Shown piece after piece: positions 17,101 through 25,293 of a stretch of DNA of 48,093 bases. The notes beneath the pieces are model-generated. The model was not told the DNA's origin. It made no database searches and saw only the letters and a program-made list of their open reading frames with translations. Made by a program: the position numbers and the translations under genes. Origin of the DNA: Gelidibacter algens (lineage in GTDB: Bacteria > Bacteroidota > Bacteroidia > Flavobacteriales > Flavobacteriaceae); contig NZ_LZRN01000031.1 of NCBI RefSeq assembly GCF_001678675.1, positions 1 through 48,093 on the forward strand, read 5' to 3'. The first letter of the stretch is position 1. The number at the start of each line of letters is the position of its first letter.

Positions 17101-17612
17101 TCTTCCTTTTTGCAATAATAGGTGTTGTTGGTAGCGACCATCTTAATGTCATGCCGCCTTGCAAAGTCTACCAAAACACGATTGACACGATTTTCATCTT
17201 CTTGATTGTGGCGCATCAACTCTATATATAAATCGTCTCCAAACTCAGCTTTCCACCAAAGCAAAGCTTCTTCCGCTTGATTTTCACCAACATTAAGGAC
17301 CTTACTAGGCACTTCACCATAGAGATTTCCTGTTAAAACAATAAGGTCTTCCTTATATTCTTGAATCAACTTTTTATCGATCCGTGGCAAATAGTAAAAT
17401 CCATTCACAAAGGCGTGAGAAGATAATTTAGCCAAATTATGGTAGCCTTTTTTATTTTTGGCCAAGAGCACAATTTGATACCCGTTATCCTTTCTACTTT
17501 TATCTTTATGATCTTCGCACACAAAAAACTCACAACCCAAAATAAGGTTTGATAATTTTTTCTGTAGGTGTTTCACCACGCTCTTCTGCGGCCTTATTTT
17601 TAGCTTCAACAA
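14178..17612 (-). CDS. dnaE: DNA polymerase III alpha subunit, main part (frameshifted)
   Basis: Carries most of the PHP domain, the polymerase palm with catalytic aspartates in MPDIDIDFDD, fingers, helix-hairpin-helix and the OB fold near the C-terminus (GGVVTDVQHRVSKQGKGW). Homology starts at ILGCEFF (17543); the residues encoded upstream of that belong to the other frame. Together with 17530-18567 it makes one gene of 1462 codons, the normal size for the exonuclease-fused replicase of Flavobacteriia. One extra T within CCTTATT (17544-17545) separates the frames. dnaE is essential, so a sequencing error or efficient frameshifting is more likely than true loss. Confidence 0.9.
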   Translation of the reverse strand: MLKLKIRPQKSVVKHLQKKLSNLILGCEFFVCEDHKDKSRKDNGYQIVLLAKNKKGYHNLAKLSSHAFVNGFYYLPRIDKKLIQEYKEDLIVLTGNLYGEVPSKVLNVGENQAEEALLWWKAEFGDDLYIELMRHNQEDENRVNRVLVDFARRHDIKMVATNNTYYCKKEDANAHDILLCVKDGEKQATPIGRGRGYRYGMPNQEYYFKTSEEMKKIFKDIPEAISNIQEVVDKVEAYELARDVLLPAFGIPDEFKHEEDLVDKGKRGENAYLRHLTYEGATKRYAELTDDIKERIDFELSVIENTGYPGYFLIVEDFIREARHMDVSVGPGRGSAAGSVVAYCLKITNIDPLKYNLLFERFLNPDRVSMPDIDIDFDDEGRSRVMDYVIKKYGSNQVAQIITYGTMAAKSSIRDTARVLDLPLFDADRIAKLIPTMSKLAKIFGYDEKQLSKAFRSEDLEKVNELLNIAEGSGLESETVNLARMLEGSVRNTGIHACGVIITPDDITKFVPVATAKDSDLYVTQFDNSVVEDAGLLKMDFLGLKTLTLIKDTVKIVKAKHDILLDPDTFPLDDDLTYELFQKGETVGVFQYESSGMQKHLKELKPTVFEDLIAMNALYRPGPMEYIPSFTRRKHGDEDIDYDLPAMEEYLKETYGITVYQEQVMLLSQKLAGFTKGEADVLRKAMGKKQIAVLDKMKPQFITQAAANGHDAQKLEKIWKDWEAFASYAFNKSHSTCYAWIAYQTAYLKAHYPAEYMAAVLSNNMNDIKQVTFFMEECKRMKLNVLGPDVNESYYKFSVNKDYAVRFGMGAIKGVGQGAVMTIVEHRKKDGHFKSIFDFAKRIDLRAANKKAFENLALAGGFDCFTNTHRAQYFQDEGDGITFLEKAIKYGNKHQENENSSQVSLFGDASDVQIAEPLVPPCEEWGTMEKLAQEREVVGIYISGHPLDDFKIEMKTFCNAALALFSNLEPYVNRELTFGGVVTDVQHRVSKQGKGWAMFTIEDYTDSFEFRIFGEEYLRFRHFLVKSSFVYVKVYVKEGWINKETGKKSEPRLQFTSFQLLHDVMDTYAKKLSIQLEIKDLKESKIKALEEVLKMHEGNHALNFVVYDTEEKLKLHMPSRKQKVRISQELLDELNNQDVYYKLN

Positions 17613-18567
17613 TTCTATTATGATTGCCGACAGCTTTTACAAAATGAAAGGCGCCCATCATGTTGGCATGGTCTGTAAGCGCTACTGCAGGCATGTTTTG
17701 TTTTGCTGCAGCAGCTACCAAATCAGGAACGCTGATGGTGGACTGTAATACGGAAAACTGAGAGTGATTGTGCAAATGGACAAACTCAACTTCTTTTAGC
17801 TCCTTAATATTCTGGGCAATTTCCGTTTTGGAAGGCTCCGCAGATTCTTGTAAGGCTTGAATCTGCTTCTTGATTTTTGCGCTTTCAGCTTTGAGATTGA
17901 TATGTTGTAATCCGATCAGCTGAATCGTTGCCGGATTTAGCTTTTTAAAGTTCTCAAAATAATCAGATGGCGCACCCAGCTGTTCCTCCGAGTATTTCTC
18001 AAGTCTTACCAATTCCAAGAAACAACGGGTTGTAGCCTCAACATCGGCAGTGGCATTATGAGCTTCGGCAAAGGGTTGATGGAAAAGAAATTCGTGCAAC
18101 TCCGTTAAAGTAGGTAGTTTGAATTTACCATAACGACCTCCAGGAAGTTGGCATAAACTTGCCGTATGCTCTGTACAGGTGTCTAAAACTGGAAGTTCCT
18201 GCAAAGTGTTGGCAACATGTTCACGATGGAATTCTGCACCCATAATGTTCAGGTCAAAACCAACATTTTGTCCCACCACAAATTTGGTTTTCGCTAGGGC
18301 TATATTGAATTTCTCCAAAACTTCCGCTAAGGGGATGCCTTGTTGTTGGGCAAGCTCCGTAGAAATACCATGAATTTTCTCAGCATCATAAGGGATGTTG
18401 AAGCCTTCAGGTTTTACCAAATAATCCTGATGCTCGATACAGTTGCCCATTGCATCATGCAATTGCCATGCAATTTGGATACACCTTGGCCAATTGTCAG
18501 TATCAGTGATGGGTGCGTCCCAACGCTTTGGCAATCCTGTGGTTTCGGTATCGAAGATTAAATACAT
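17530..18567 (-). CDS. dnaE: DNA polymerase III alpha: exonuclease and start of PHP domain (frameshifted)
   Basis: 345 codons. Residues 1-175 are a DnaQ-like 3'-5' exonuclease with the DEDD motif start FDTETTG (D6, E8) and a HNATADVEAT motif. This gives proofreading in the same chain as the polymerase, a fusion typical of Bacteroidota. Residues from about 262 begin the PHP domain (FVHLHNHSQFS). After EKIIKP the frame runs into four foreign codons and a stop; the correct continuation (ILGCEFF) is in the +1 frame. The ATG at 18567 is the natural start. No separate function is proposed for this fragment. Confidence 0.88.
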   Translation of the reverse strand: MYLIFDTETTGLPKRWDAPITDTDNWPRCIQIAWQLHDAMGNCIEHQDYLVKPEGFNIPYDAEKIHGISTELAQQQGIPLAEVLEKFNIALAKTKFVVGQNVGFDLNIMGAEFHREHVANTLQELPVLDTCTEHTASLCQLPGGRYGKFKLPTLTELHEFLFHQPFAEAHNATADVEATTRCFLELVRLEKYSEEQLGAPSDYFENFKKLNPATIQLIGLQHINLKAESAKIKKQIQALQESAEPSKTEIAQNIKELKEVEFVHLHNHSQFSVLQSTISVPDLVAAAAKQNMPAVALTDHANMMGAFHFVKAVGNHNRIVEAKNKAAEERGETPTEKIIKPYFGL

Positions 18568-18921
18568 GTAAAAGGTCCTTTTAAATTCCCAGAAGGGGCT
18601 GTTAAGATTAGTCGCTGCTAACTTTTCTTTGTAGTAAAATCCTATTTTATCTTACAGTTCGAATTCATAGTGATTGAAACACGACGCCACCTATTGGAAA
18701 TCCAAGCAAAATGCAATTAAGATTTTAATAGATTCCATTCAATAGCTCCTGAAATTAATATAAACCACTGAATTTCAAATAATTTAAATGGGTTTTTTTT
18801 CCACAGAAAAGTTTTTAAAATTACATATAATTAACGCTTTTATAAAAGGAAAGTTATAAACAGTTTCAAATAAAAAACGCAACCATTTCTGGTTGCGCTT
18901 CCTTATTAAAGTATCATAACA
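18568..18921. other. 354-bp spacer upstream of dnaE
   Basis: AT-rich with no credible gene on either strand. It should hold the dnaE promoter. I see no match to TTG-N19-TAnnTTTG that I would defend. The right end carries the terminator of the DUF2383 gene (18872-18900). Confidence 0.5.
18872..18900 (-). terminator. Rho-independent terminator of the DUF2383 gene
   Basis: On the - strand CGCAACC-AGAAAT-GGTTGCG followed by six T. Lies 22-50 bp past the stop at 18922. Confidence 0.88.
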
Positions 18922-19371
18922 TTAGGATACTATTTCTTCTTTCATCATTTCAGTATTTATTGCTGACTGAATAGCATTTTTATGTTTTACCAACAAAGCG
19001 TCAATGGATGGTGGCAAGTCTCTCTCTTTTATTAAATCATTGTAGATTTCCAAACTTGATTTCTCACCTCTAATCGCTTCCTCCAAAACTGCTTCTTCAT
19101 CATTTGAAGAAAAGGTTGATTTAAGCGTCATCCAGTTTCTATGCATCGACCCCTTAAAACTTCCTGAATCCTCTGGAGTTTCTCCATATTGCAGGATTTC
19201 AGTTCGTAGTTCTTTAGCAAATTCGCTTCGTTCTGAGGCTCTTCGTTTGAAAAACATTTTTAATCGGTCACTATCCACATTATCTATAGAATTGAGATAC
19301 CCTTTCTCGGCATCATAATTTTTGATTAATAATTCATTTAATTTATTCGAAATTTTTTCTGAATACTTCAT
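18922..19371 (-). CDS. DUF2383 (PA2169-like) four-helix-bundle protein
   Basis: 149 residues from the ATG at 19371 (MKYSEKISNK). An AGAAAG stretch 6 nt upstream supports this start. A GTG 21 codons earlier (19434) is also open and would give 170 residues. All-helical and ferritin-like, with DAEKGYLN in helix 1 and conserved Glu residues (GEKSSLEIYNDLI) as in the DUF2383/TIGR02284 family, whose members are stress-related and of uncertain biochemical function. It stands alone with its own terminator. Confidence 0.8.
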   Translation of the reverse strand: MKYSEKISNKLNELLIKNYDAEKGYLNSIDNVDSDRLKMFFKRRASERSEFAKELRTEILQYGETPEDSGSFKGSMHRNWMTLKSTFSSNDEEAVLEEAIRGEKSSLEIYNDLIKERDLPPSIDALLVKHKNAIQSAINTEMMKEEIVS

Positions 19372-19554
19372 ATATCTTTCTGTCAATTTAAATTTCAATA
19401 GGTTTTTTAAAGATGCGTATTGTTTCACATCCACTTTTAATATACCAAAAATTGTAGGAAAAATCTATGTATTTAACGTTTTTAACAGAATTATGGGGTT
19501 TGATGTGAAAGTAGGCGCCGCTTAATATGCTTGTTACTGATCTCTTCAATTTTC

Positions 19555-19588
19555 ATTAAACAATGCTATAAATTAAACAATGCTATAA
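19555..19588. repeat. Two tandem 17-bp units
   Basis: ATTAAACAATGCTATAA is present twice with no spacer (19555-19571 and 19572-19588). Lies between two divergent genes; no function known. Confidence 0.85.
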
Positions 19589-19798
19589 ATTGAGTGGTGC
19601 GTCAAATTATATTTTGTTCATACCTGCATTGCGGAGCAATTAAACTCAACATCATTTCCGGTCCCCTTCAATACAAACACTGCAATCAACCAATCTATTC
19701 ATTGAGTTCATTTAAAACCCATTACTTAACAACAGTTGAATGTCAATTAAAACACGCGCTATTTTAGAATAAAATATTCAACACTTAAATATTTATAG

Positions 19799-19806
19799 TA
19801 TCTTTG
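19799..19806 (+). promoter_or_regulatory. -7 element of the rpsP promoter
   Basis: TATCTTTG matches TAnnTTTG. At the expected -33 position, 19 bp upstream, is TTCA, one base off TTG. The start codon is 48 bp downstream. Confidence 0.6.
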
Positions 19807-19823
19807 CCCACTTATTAATAATA

Positions 19824-19838
19824 GAGGTCGCGAACCTC
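19824..19838 (+). promoter_or_regulatory. Small hairpin in the rpsP leader
   Basis: GAGGT-CGCGA-ACCTC stem-loop in the short 5' leader, about 15 nt before the ATG. It could affect translation or mRNA stability; no known ribosomal-protein leader was recognised. Confidence 0.4.
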
Positions 19839-19853
19839 ACTAATTAATTTTTT

Positions 19854-20423
19854 ATGTCAGTTAAAATTAGATTACAAAGACACGGGAAAAAAGGAAAACC
19901 TTATTTCTGGATTGTTGCATCTGATGCACGATCAAAAAGAGATGGTAAATTCTTAGAAAAACTAGGGGCTTACAATCCAACTACAAATCCAGCAACTATT
20001 GAATTAGATGTTGATGGTGCTGTTAAATGGCTTCAAAATGGTGCACAACCTACAGATACGGCAAGAGCAATTTTGTCTTATAAAGGTGCCATGTTGAAAA
20101 ACCATCTTGCAGGTGGTGTCAGAAAAGGTGCTTTAACAGAAGAGCAAGCTGAAGAGAAATTTACAGCTTGGATGGATGAAAAAGCAAATAAAGTTGACTC
20201 CAAAAAAGAAGGTTTAGCAAAAGCTGATGCTGATGCTAAAGCGAAAGCGCTTGAAGCTGAAAAAGAAGTAAATGCTAAACGTGAAGCTGATGCTGCAAAG
20301 GTAATTGCTGATGCAGAAGCCGCTGAAGCTGCTGCAAATGCTCCTGCTGAAGAGGCCACAGACGTTGAAGCGACTACTGAAGAAGCTCCAGCAGATGATG
20401 CTGAAACAAAAACAGAAGAATAA
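19854..20423 (+). CDS. rpsP: 30S ribosomal protein S16 with long C-terminal extension
   Basis: 189 residues. Residues 1-82 are the full S16 domain (IRLQRHGKKGKPYFWIV, then ERLGAYNP-like KLGAYNP). The following ~105 residues are an Ala/Glu/Lys/Asp-rich, low-complexity tail, helical up to about 150 and acidic at the end. S16 is usually 80-90 residues; extended forms are known in Bacteroidota. It binds 16S rRNA early in 30S assembly. A terminator follows at 20447, then rimM, the 30S maturation factor, so the pair is functionally linked though partly separated in transcription. Confidence 0.97.
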   Translation: MSVKIRLQRHGKKGKPYFWIVASDARSKRDGKFLEKLGAYNPTTNPATIELDVDGAVKWLQNGAQPTDTARAILSYKGAMLKNHLAGGVRKGALTEEQAEEKFTAWMDEKANKVDSKKEGLAKADADAKAKALEAEKEVNAKREADAAKVIADAEAAEAAANAPAEEATDVEATTEEAPADDAETKTEE

Positions 20424-20446
20424 AGAATTTATTTTTTATACTTTTA

Positions 20447-20475
20447 AACTCCGATATGACCTATCGGAGTTTTTT
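20447..20475 (+). terminator. Terminator after rpsP
   Basis: AACTCCGATA-TGACC-TATCGGAGTT followed by TTTT, a 10-bp perfect stem. It lies 24 bp after the rpsP stop, so rimM needs readthrough or its own promoter. Confidence 0.9.
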
Positions 20476-20639
20476 GTGCAAAATGGTTTTGCACATCCCC
20501 TTGAAAAAGGAATCTCATAAGGATTCTTTGTAGATCCCGCACTATGGCAGTATCTCAAAACTAAATGACTGAAATTTTAGCACTTTAGCTGAAACTAATT
20601 ATATTCATTAAATTTAAGTGTAAAGAAAATATAGAATCG

Positions 20640-21164
20640 ATGCTAAAGAAAGACTGCTTCTACGTTGGAAAAATTGTAAAAAAATACAGTTTTAAGGGAG
20701 AATTGTTAATAAAACTAGACACGGATGAACCGGAAATTTATGAAGACATGACCTCTGTTTTTGTAGACCTCCGCAACAATCTGGTCCCGTTTTTTATTGA
20801 ATCGTCACAATTGCACAAATCTGAATTGCTGCGCATCAAATTTGAAGATGTCGATACTGAGGCGGATGCCGATGCGCTTTTAAAATCAGATTTGTATTTG
20901 CCATTGGAATTTCTTCCAAAACTTGATGATGACAAATTCTATTTTCACGAAATTATCGGATTTACAGTAGAAGATGTCAATTTTGGCAAGGTGGGCATTG
21001 TAAAGTCAATTAACGATTCTACCGCCCAAGCGCTTTTTGAAATTGATCGAGACGGGATTGAAATACTGATTCCGATGAATGATGCCTTTATCAAAAAGGT
21101 GGATAAAAATAAAAAACTTATTTTGGTAGAGACCCCTGAAGGACTTATTGAGCTTTATTTGTAA
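20640..21164 (+). CDS. rimM: Ribosome maturation factor RimM
   Basis: 174 residues, the normal length. N-terminal RimM domain (CFYVGKIVKKYSFKGELLIK) and C-terminal PRC-barrel (FYFHEIIGFTVED, then VLIPMNDAF-like ILIPMNDAFIKKV). It helps assemble the 30S head near S13/S19 and h31/h33b of 16S rRNA. It is downstream of rpsP as in most bacteria, 216 bp apart, with a terminator between. A GC-rich palindrome separates it from trmN6. Confidence 0.95.
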   Translation: MLKKDCFYVGKIVKKYSFKGELLIKLDTDEPEIYEDMTSVFVDLRNNLVPFFIESSQLHKSELLRIKFEDVDTEADADALLKSDLYLPLEFLPKLDDDKFYFHEIIGFTVEDVNFGKVGIVKSINDSTAQALFEIDRDGIEILIPMNDAFIKKVDKNKKLILVETPEGLIELYL

Positions 21165-21165
21165 T

Positions 21166-21198
21166 CCCATCCTAAATCCTTCCCAAAGGGAAGGACTT
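21166..21198. repeat. GC-rich palindromic repeat (rimM/trmN6 junction)
   Basis: TCCTTCCC-AAA-GGGAAGGA hairpin (21177-21195) preceded by TCCCATCCTAAA. An 8-bp stem with a 3-nt loop, starting immediately after the rimM stop and ending 10 nt before the trmN6 ATG. Same layout as 12742-12773. Confidence 0.65.
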
Positions 21199-21205
21199 CA
21201 CTCCT

Positions 21206-21940
21206 ATGGAAAAATTATTTAAATTCAAACAATTTACTGTAAATCAAGACCGATGTGCCATGAAAATAGGTACGGACTCAGTTTTGTTAGGGGCTTGGAC
21301 ATCGTTGGACAACCATCCGGATGCTATTTTGGATATTGGTGCCGGAACTGGGGTTTTAGCTTTAATGATGGCACAGCGCAGTAACGCTGAACTTATTGAT
21401 GCCATTGAAATTGATGACGCTGCCTATGAGCAATGTGTAGATAATTTTGAACACTCGCCGTGGGGAGATCGGCTTTTTTGCTATCATGCCGCTTTAGATG
21501 AATTTGTTGAGGATCTCAATGATGAAGAATCAGGAATGGATGATACTTATGACGTGATTATATCAAATCCACCGTTTCACTCAGATACCTACAAAAGCGA
21601 CAATGAGCAACGGGCTATGGCACGATTTGTTGATGCAATGCCATTCCGACACCTCATTGAAAGTGTTGCAAAACTACTTTCTGAAAAAGGCACATTCTCT
21701 GTAGTTATTCCATTTTCAGAAGAAAAGGATTTTATAGTATTGGCATCCAAAGAAAATCTGTTTCCTAAACGGATTTTAAGAGTTAAGGGAACCCCAAAAT
21801 CAGATATTAAACGCAGTTTAATTGAGTTTTCATTTCAGGAAACAACTGTGGATCCTAAAGAACTTATTATTGAAACGGCCCGACACCAATACACCGATGA
21901 TTATATAAAATTGACCCAAGACTTTTATCTCAAAATGTAA
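21206..21940 (+). CDS. trmN6: tRNA1(Val) (adenine37-N6)-methyltransferase
   Basis: 244 residues, class I SAM methyltransferase. The SAM loop is DIGAGTGVLAL (about 43-53), the acidic ribose contact is E in AIEIDD, and the amino-methyltransferase catalytic motif is NPPF in IISNPPFH. Family: YfiC/TrmN6, which makes m6A37 in tRNA1(Val). Starts 41 bp after rimM, so the two are probably co-transcribed. Substrate is inferred from family only. Confidence 0.85.
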   Translation: MEKLFKFKQFTVNQDRCAMKIGTDSVLLGAWTSLDNHPDAILDIGAGTGVLALMMAQRSNAELIDAIEIDDAAYEQCVDNFEHSPWGDRLFCYHAALDEFVEDLNDEESGMDDTYDVIISNPPFHSDTYKSDNEQRAMARFVDAMPFRHLIESVAKLLSEKGTFSVVIPFSEEKDFIVLASKENLFPKRILRVKGTPKSDIKRSLIEFSFQETTVDPKELIIETARHQYTDDYIKLTQDFYLKM

Positions 21941-22177
21941 TCAAGCATTACAAACCCAGTTATCTCAAAGTAATGATATGGTGAAAGCTAAAACTAAATA
22001 ATGACTATTTAAAAAACTTTAATCCAATTTTGGCTCGCTTTCTGGAACGTTGCGTTTAGACCATTTCAGAATCACAAATCGGTTTAGGAATTGACAACGG
22101 ACTTTTCAACGCAATAATTCACCTATTACCAAAATTTGACTTAATTTTAAACTATCAAACTTTTTAAATACACCAAT

Positions 22178-23210
22178 TTGAGCACTCCTAAAATAGATAT
22201 TTCAGGTATTAATTTAATAAAGACATTTTTAATAGTGGGAGGTAGTTTAGCACTTTTCTATTTTGGAAAAAACTTGATCATGCCTTTGCTGGTTGCGGCT
22301 ATTATTGCCATTTTACTTGACATCCCCACTCGAAAGCTAAAAAAAATGGGACTCCCCAATTGGCTTTCCATCACCTTGTCTCTAATTGTGATGATAATAT
22401 TCTTTTTTCTACTCTCTTGGCTCATAAGTTCACAAGTAAACGCGATGGCCGATGACTGGCCTACTATAAAAGAAAAACTTACCGAGAAATTAAATGGATT
22501 ATCGCAATGGGCGAACCAAGAGCTGAGTTGGAACTATAAAAATTATATTGATAACAACAAAAACATGGTTCAAAAGGCTGAATTATTTTGCAAGCTCTTT
22601 TTTATCTTCCCTACTAAGCTTACTATCACAATCCTTTATTATTTTTGTGTACGTCATTTTTCTTTTGATGCAAAAACAGCGCTTCATTAATTTCTTTTTC
22701 AAACTTTCCTCAAATGATGTTGCCATTGGATCTCTATTAAAAAATTCGGCAGTAGTAACTAGAAGATATTTTGTGGGAAAAGGAAAAATTATGCTCTTCC
22801 TTTTTGTTATCTACTACTTGGGGTTCTCCCTTAGTTCCGTTCCTTATGCCTTGTTTTTAGCGCTATTTGCAGCACTCTTTTCAATAATACCTTATGTTGG
22901 AAATATTATTGGTGGTGGCGTAGCCGTTATTCTCTCTTATTTATACTCAGGAACTACACCAGCGTTAATAGTTATTGGAGTTGTGAGTGCAGCCCAAATA
23001 ATAGAGAATTATTTGTTGACGCCTTGGATCATAGGTGATGAAATCAATTTGAATCCGTTCATGACCATTTTTGGTATCATTTTGTTTTCCTCCTTATGGG
23101 GTATTGTGGGTGCCATCATTGCTCTGCCACTCATTGGTATTTTAAAAGTTATTTTTGAACATACCAAAAACATGGAACACTATGCCTATTTATTAAAAAA
23201 AGGGGATTAA
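22178..23210 (+). pseudogene. AI-2E family (PerM-like) permease, frameshifted
   Basis: The first part (from TTG at 22178) encodes the hydrophobic N-terminus of the family (LIKTFLIVGGSLALFYFGK, membrane segments at about 12-28, 33-50 and 62-85). The second part, in the +1 frame from about 22585 to 23210, encodes the conserved C-terminal half with PYVGNIIGGG and a final LPLIGILKVIFEH. The frames change near 22578-22590, consistent with one inserted base (or two deleted). Restored length is about 344 residues, normal for AI-2E/PerM exporters. Whether this is a real null mutation or a base-call error cannot be told here. Substrate in Bacteroidota is unknown. Confidence 0.8.
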
Positions 23211-23376
23211 TGGTCCAACATAAAATCCTATTTTTTGCTGTTTTCGTGCTACTCTATTTTTATAAGGCGTTCAACTATAGCACAATCTAGGATATTTTTG
23301 ATATAAAACATCGATGTAGTTTCAGATTTTTTCTACCATACTAACAAAAGCCGATTTCTAAATACCAATCATTAAA

Positions 23377-23407
23377 TTGTTATCTGAAAACGATTTCGTT
23401 ATCTTTG
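23377..23407 (+). promoter_or_regulatory. Bacteroidota promoter of the acyl-CoA dehydrogenase gene
   Basis: TTG (23377-23379), 20-bp spacer, TATCTTTG (23400-23407), then 28 bp to the ATG. Good match to TTG/TAnnTTTG. Confidence 0.75.
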
Positions 23408-23435
23408 CAACTCATTAAAAATTAAATCCAGAGTA

Positions 23436-24614
23436 ATGAAACCAGATTTATTCCAAGCACCAGATTATTACAATATTGACGAGTTATTAACTGACGAACA
23501 CCTTTTGGTGCGTGATGCCGCGAGAGAGTGGGTTAAACGTGAAGTTTCTCCAATAATTGAGGAGTATGCCCAAAAGGCAGAATTCCCAAAACAAATCATT
23601 GGTGGACTTGCTGAAATTGGTGCTTTTGGTCCTTACATTCCGGTCGAATATGGTGGTGCTGGTCTGGATCAAATTTCTTACGGATTGATTATGCAGGAAA
23701 TTGAGCGTGGCGATTCGGGCGTAAGAAGTACCGCGTCTGTGCAATCTTCCTTAGTGATGTATCCTATCTGGAAATACGGCAACGAAGAACAACGCCAAAA
23801 ATACTTACCAAAACTGGCAAGTGGCGAATGGATGGGAAGTTTTGGACTTACAGAGCCTGATCATGGTTCTAATCCCGCAGGCATGACTACCAATTTTAAG
23901 GACATGGGAGACCATTATCTTTTAAATGGTGCAAAAATGTGGATTTCCAATGCTCCTTTTTGTCAAGTAGCCGTAGTTTGGGCTAAAAGTGAAGAAGGCC
24001 GCATCCACGGATTAATTGTAGAGCGCGGGATGGAAGGTTTTACCACACCAGAAACCCATAATAAATGGTCATTGAGAGCCTCATCAACTGGAGAACTTAT
24101 TTTTGATAACGTTAAGGTTCCTAAAGAAAACTTATTACCAAATAAATCAGGATTGGGTGCACCTCTCGGATGCTTAGATTCTGCACGATATGGTATTGCG
24201 TGGGGCGCTATTGGTGCTGCAATGGATTGTTATGACACCGCATTACGATACAGTAAAGAACGGATGCAGTTTGGGAAACCCATAGGGCAATTCCAATTAC
24301 AGCAAAAGAAATTGGCTGAAATGATCACCGAGATTACTAAAGCACAACTGTTGGCTTGGCGACTTGGGGTGATGAAAGAAAATGGCACCGCGACCACAGC
24401 TCAAATCTCTATGGCAAAACGCAATAATGTGGATATGGCTATTAATGTTGCGCGAGAAGCACGTCAAATGCTTGGAGGCATGGGAATAACCGGAGAATAT
24501 AGCATTATGCGCCACTCCATGAATCTTGAAAGTGTAATTACTTATGAGGGCACACACGACATCCACTTGTTGATAACAGGACTGGACATCACGGGTTTGA
24601 ATGCATTTAAGTAA
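23436..24614 (+). CDS. Acyl-CoA dehydrogenase, glutaryl-CoA dehydrogenase type
   Basis: 392 residues. Three-domain flavoprotein with the FAD/substrate motif FGLTEPDHGSNPAGM, WISNAP flavin contact, and catalytic base E371 in ITYEGTHDIH. In this subfamily the base and the SSLVMYPI region match glutaryl-CoA dehydrogenase, which oxidises and decarboxylates glutaryl-CoA to crotonyl-CoA in lysine and tryptophan breakdown. The position of the decarboxylation-specific residues was not checked, so a general short-chain acyl-CoA dehydrogenase remains possible. Single gene with its own promoter and terminator. Confidence 0.9.
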   Translation: MKPDLFQAPDYYNIDELLTDEHLLVRDAAREWVKREVSPIIEEYAQKAEFPKQIIGGLAEIGAFGPYIPVEYGGAGLDQISYGLIMQEIERGDSGVRSTASVQSSLVMYPIWKYGNEEQRQKYLPKLASGEWMGSFGLTEPDHGSNPAGMTTNFKDMGDHYLLNGAKMWISNAPFCQVAVVWAKSEEGRIHGLIVERGMEGFTTPETHNKWSLRASSTGELIFDNVKVPKENLLPNKSGLGAPLGCLDSARYGIAWGAIGAAMDCYDTALRYSKERMQFGKPIGQFQLQQKKLAEMITEITKAQLLAWRLGVMKENGTATTAQISMAKRNNVDMAINVAREARQMLGGMGITGEYSIMRHSMNLESVITYEGTHDIHLLITGLDITGLNAFK

Positions 24615-24701
24615 AAGCTTAAAGATCATTTAGGCATCTGATTCCGCCAGCATTTATGGCGCGAAAGTTTAAAATCATATAAAGATTTAAAAGAATAAGA
24701 G

Positions 24702-24730
24702 AAGCGAGCCATAAGGTTCGCTTTTTATTT
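24702..24730 (+). terminator. Terminator after the acyl-CoA dehydrogenase gene
   Basis: AAGCGAGCC-ATAA-GGTTCGCTT followed by a T-rich run; a 9-bp stem with one G-T pair. A weaker hairpin (CGCCA/TGGCG) occurs at about 24646-24661. Confidence 0.88.
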
Positions 24731-24890
24731 TTTAATCACAGATGGCTTACTTTGACTTTATAGAATAAAGAATTTTTAGAAAGTACGAAGCGCTATTGTC
24801 AAGATCTGAAAAACCTTTAAAGACCTTAGAAATACAATTGCTCTTTTTAAATTATGCAGATTTTGATTGCCTGTAAATTATTTGATTGAA

Positions 24891-25223
24891 TTAAGATTCC
24901 GGAGCAAGTTCTACCTCCAAACCTTCCAATTCTTTAGTGATGTGGATTTGGCACCCTAACCTTGAGTTGCCCTTTACATAAAAGGCTTCAGAGAGCATCG
25001 CTTCCTCGTCATCCTGCATTTCTGGGAGTTCTGTGTCGCTTACAACATAACATTGACAGGAGGCACACATGGCCATTCCGCCGCAGATACCAATTGTACC
25101 TTCTGGGGCTAATTCATAGCTTCTTACCACCTCCATAAGGTTCATTGCCATATCTGTTGGCGCCAATACTTTGTGGGTAACTCCTTCTCTATCTGTAATT
25201 TTTATGGTAATATCTTGTTCCAT
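24891..25223 (-). CDS. 2Fe-2S ferredoxin (adrenodoxin type)
   Basis: 110 residues. Cluster ligands are in GICGGMAMCASCQC (three of four Cys) and LGCQI (fourth). The acidic surface (PEMQDDEEAMLSE) is typical for docking a ferredoxin reductase. The TrxR-like reductase gene lies 70 bp upstream on the same strand and is a likely electron donor. This group of ferredoxins serves Fe-S assembly and P450 or other oxygenases. The start region AAGGATGG is preceded by an imperfect TTCCC/GGGAA palindrome at 25230-25247. Confidence 0.93.
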   Translation of the reverse strand: MEQDITIKITDREGVTHKVLAPTDMAMNLMEVVRSYELAPEGTIGICGGMAMCASCQCYVVSDTELPEMQDDEEAMLSEAFYVKGNSRLGCQIHITKELEGLEVELAPES

Positions 25224-25293
25224 CCTTAGTTCCCAAGAAAAAGGGAATCTTTTTATTTATATCCTTAAGGTTTTTGATACCCTTTCAATTAGA

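Larger units (their letters stand above)
19372..19853. other. Spacer between DUF2383 gene and rpsP
   Basis: No gene seen. It contains a 17-bp tandem duplication (19555-19588), a likely rpsP promoter (19799-19806) and a short leader hairpin (19824-19838). Both flanking genes are transcribed away from this region. Confidence 0.55.

Noticed and set aside
19372-19434. GTG start for the DUF2383 gene, 21 codons upstream
   Set aside because: The extra segment is outside the family domain, while the ATG at 19371 has an AGAAAG stretch at a fitting distance.
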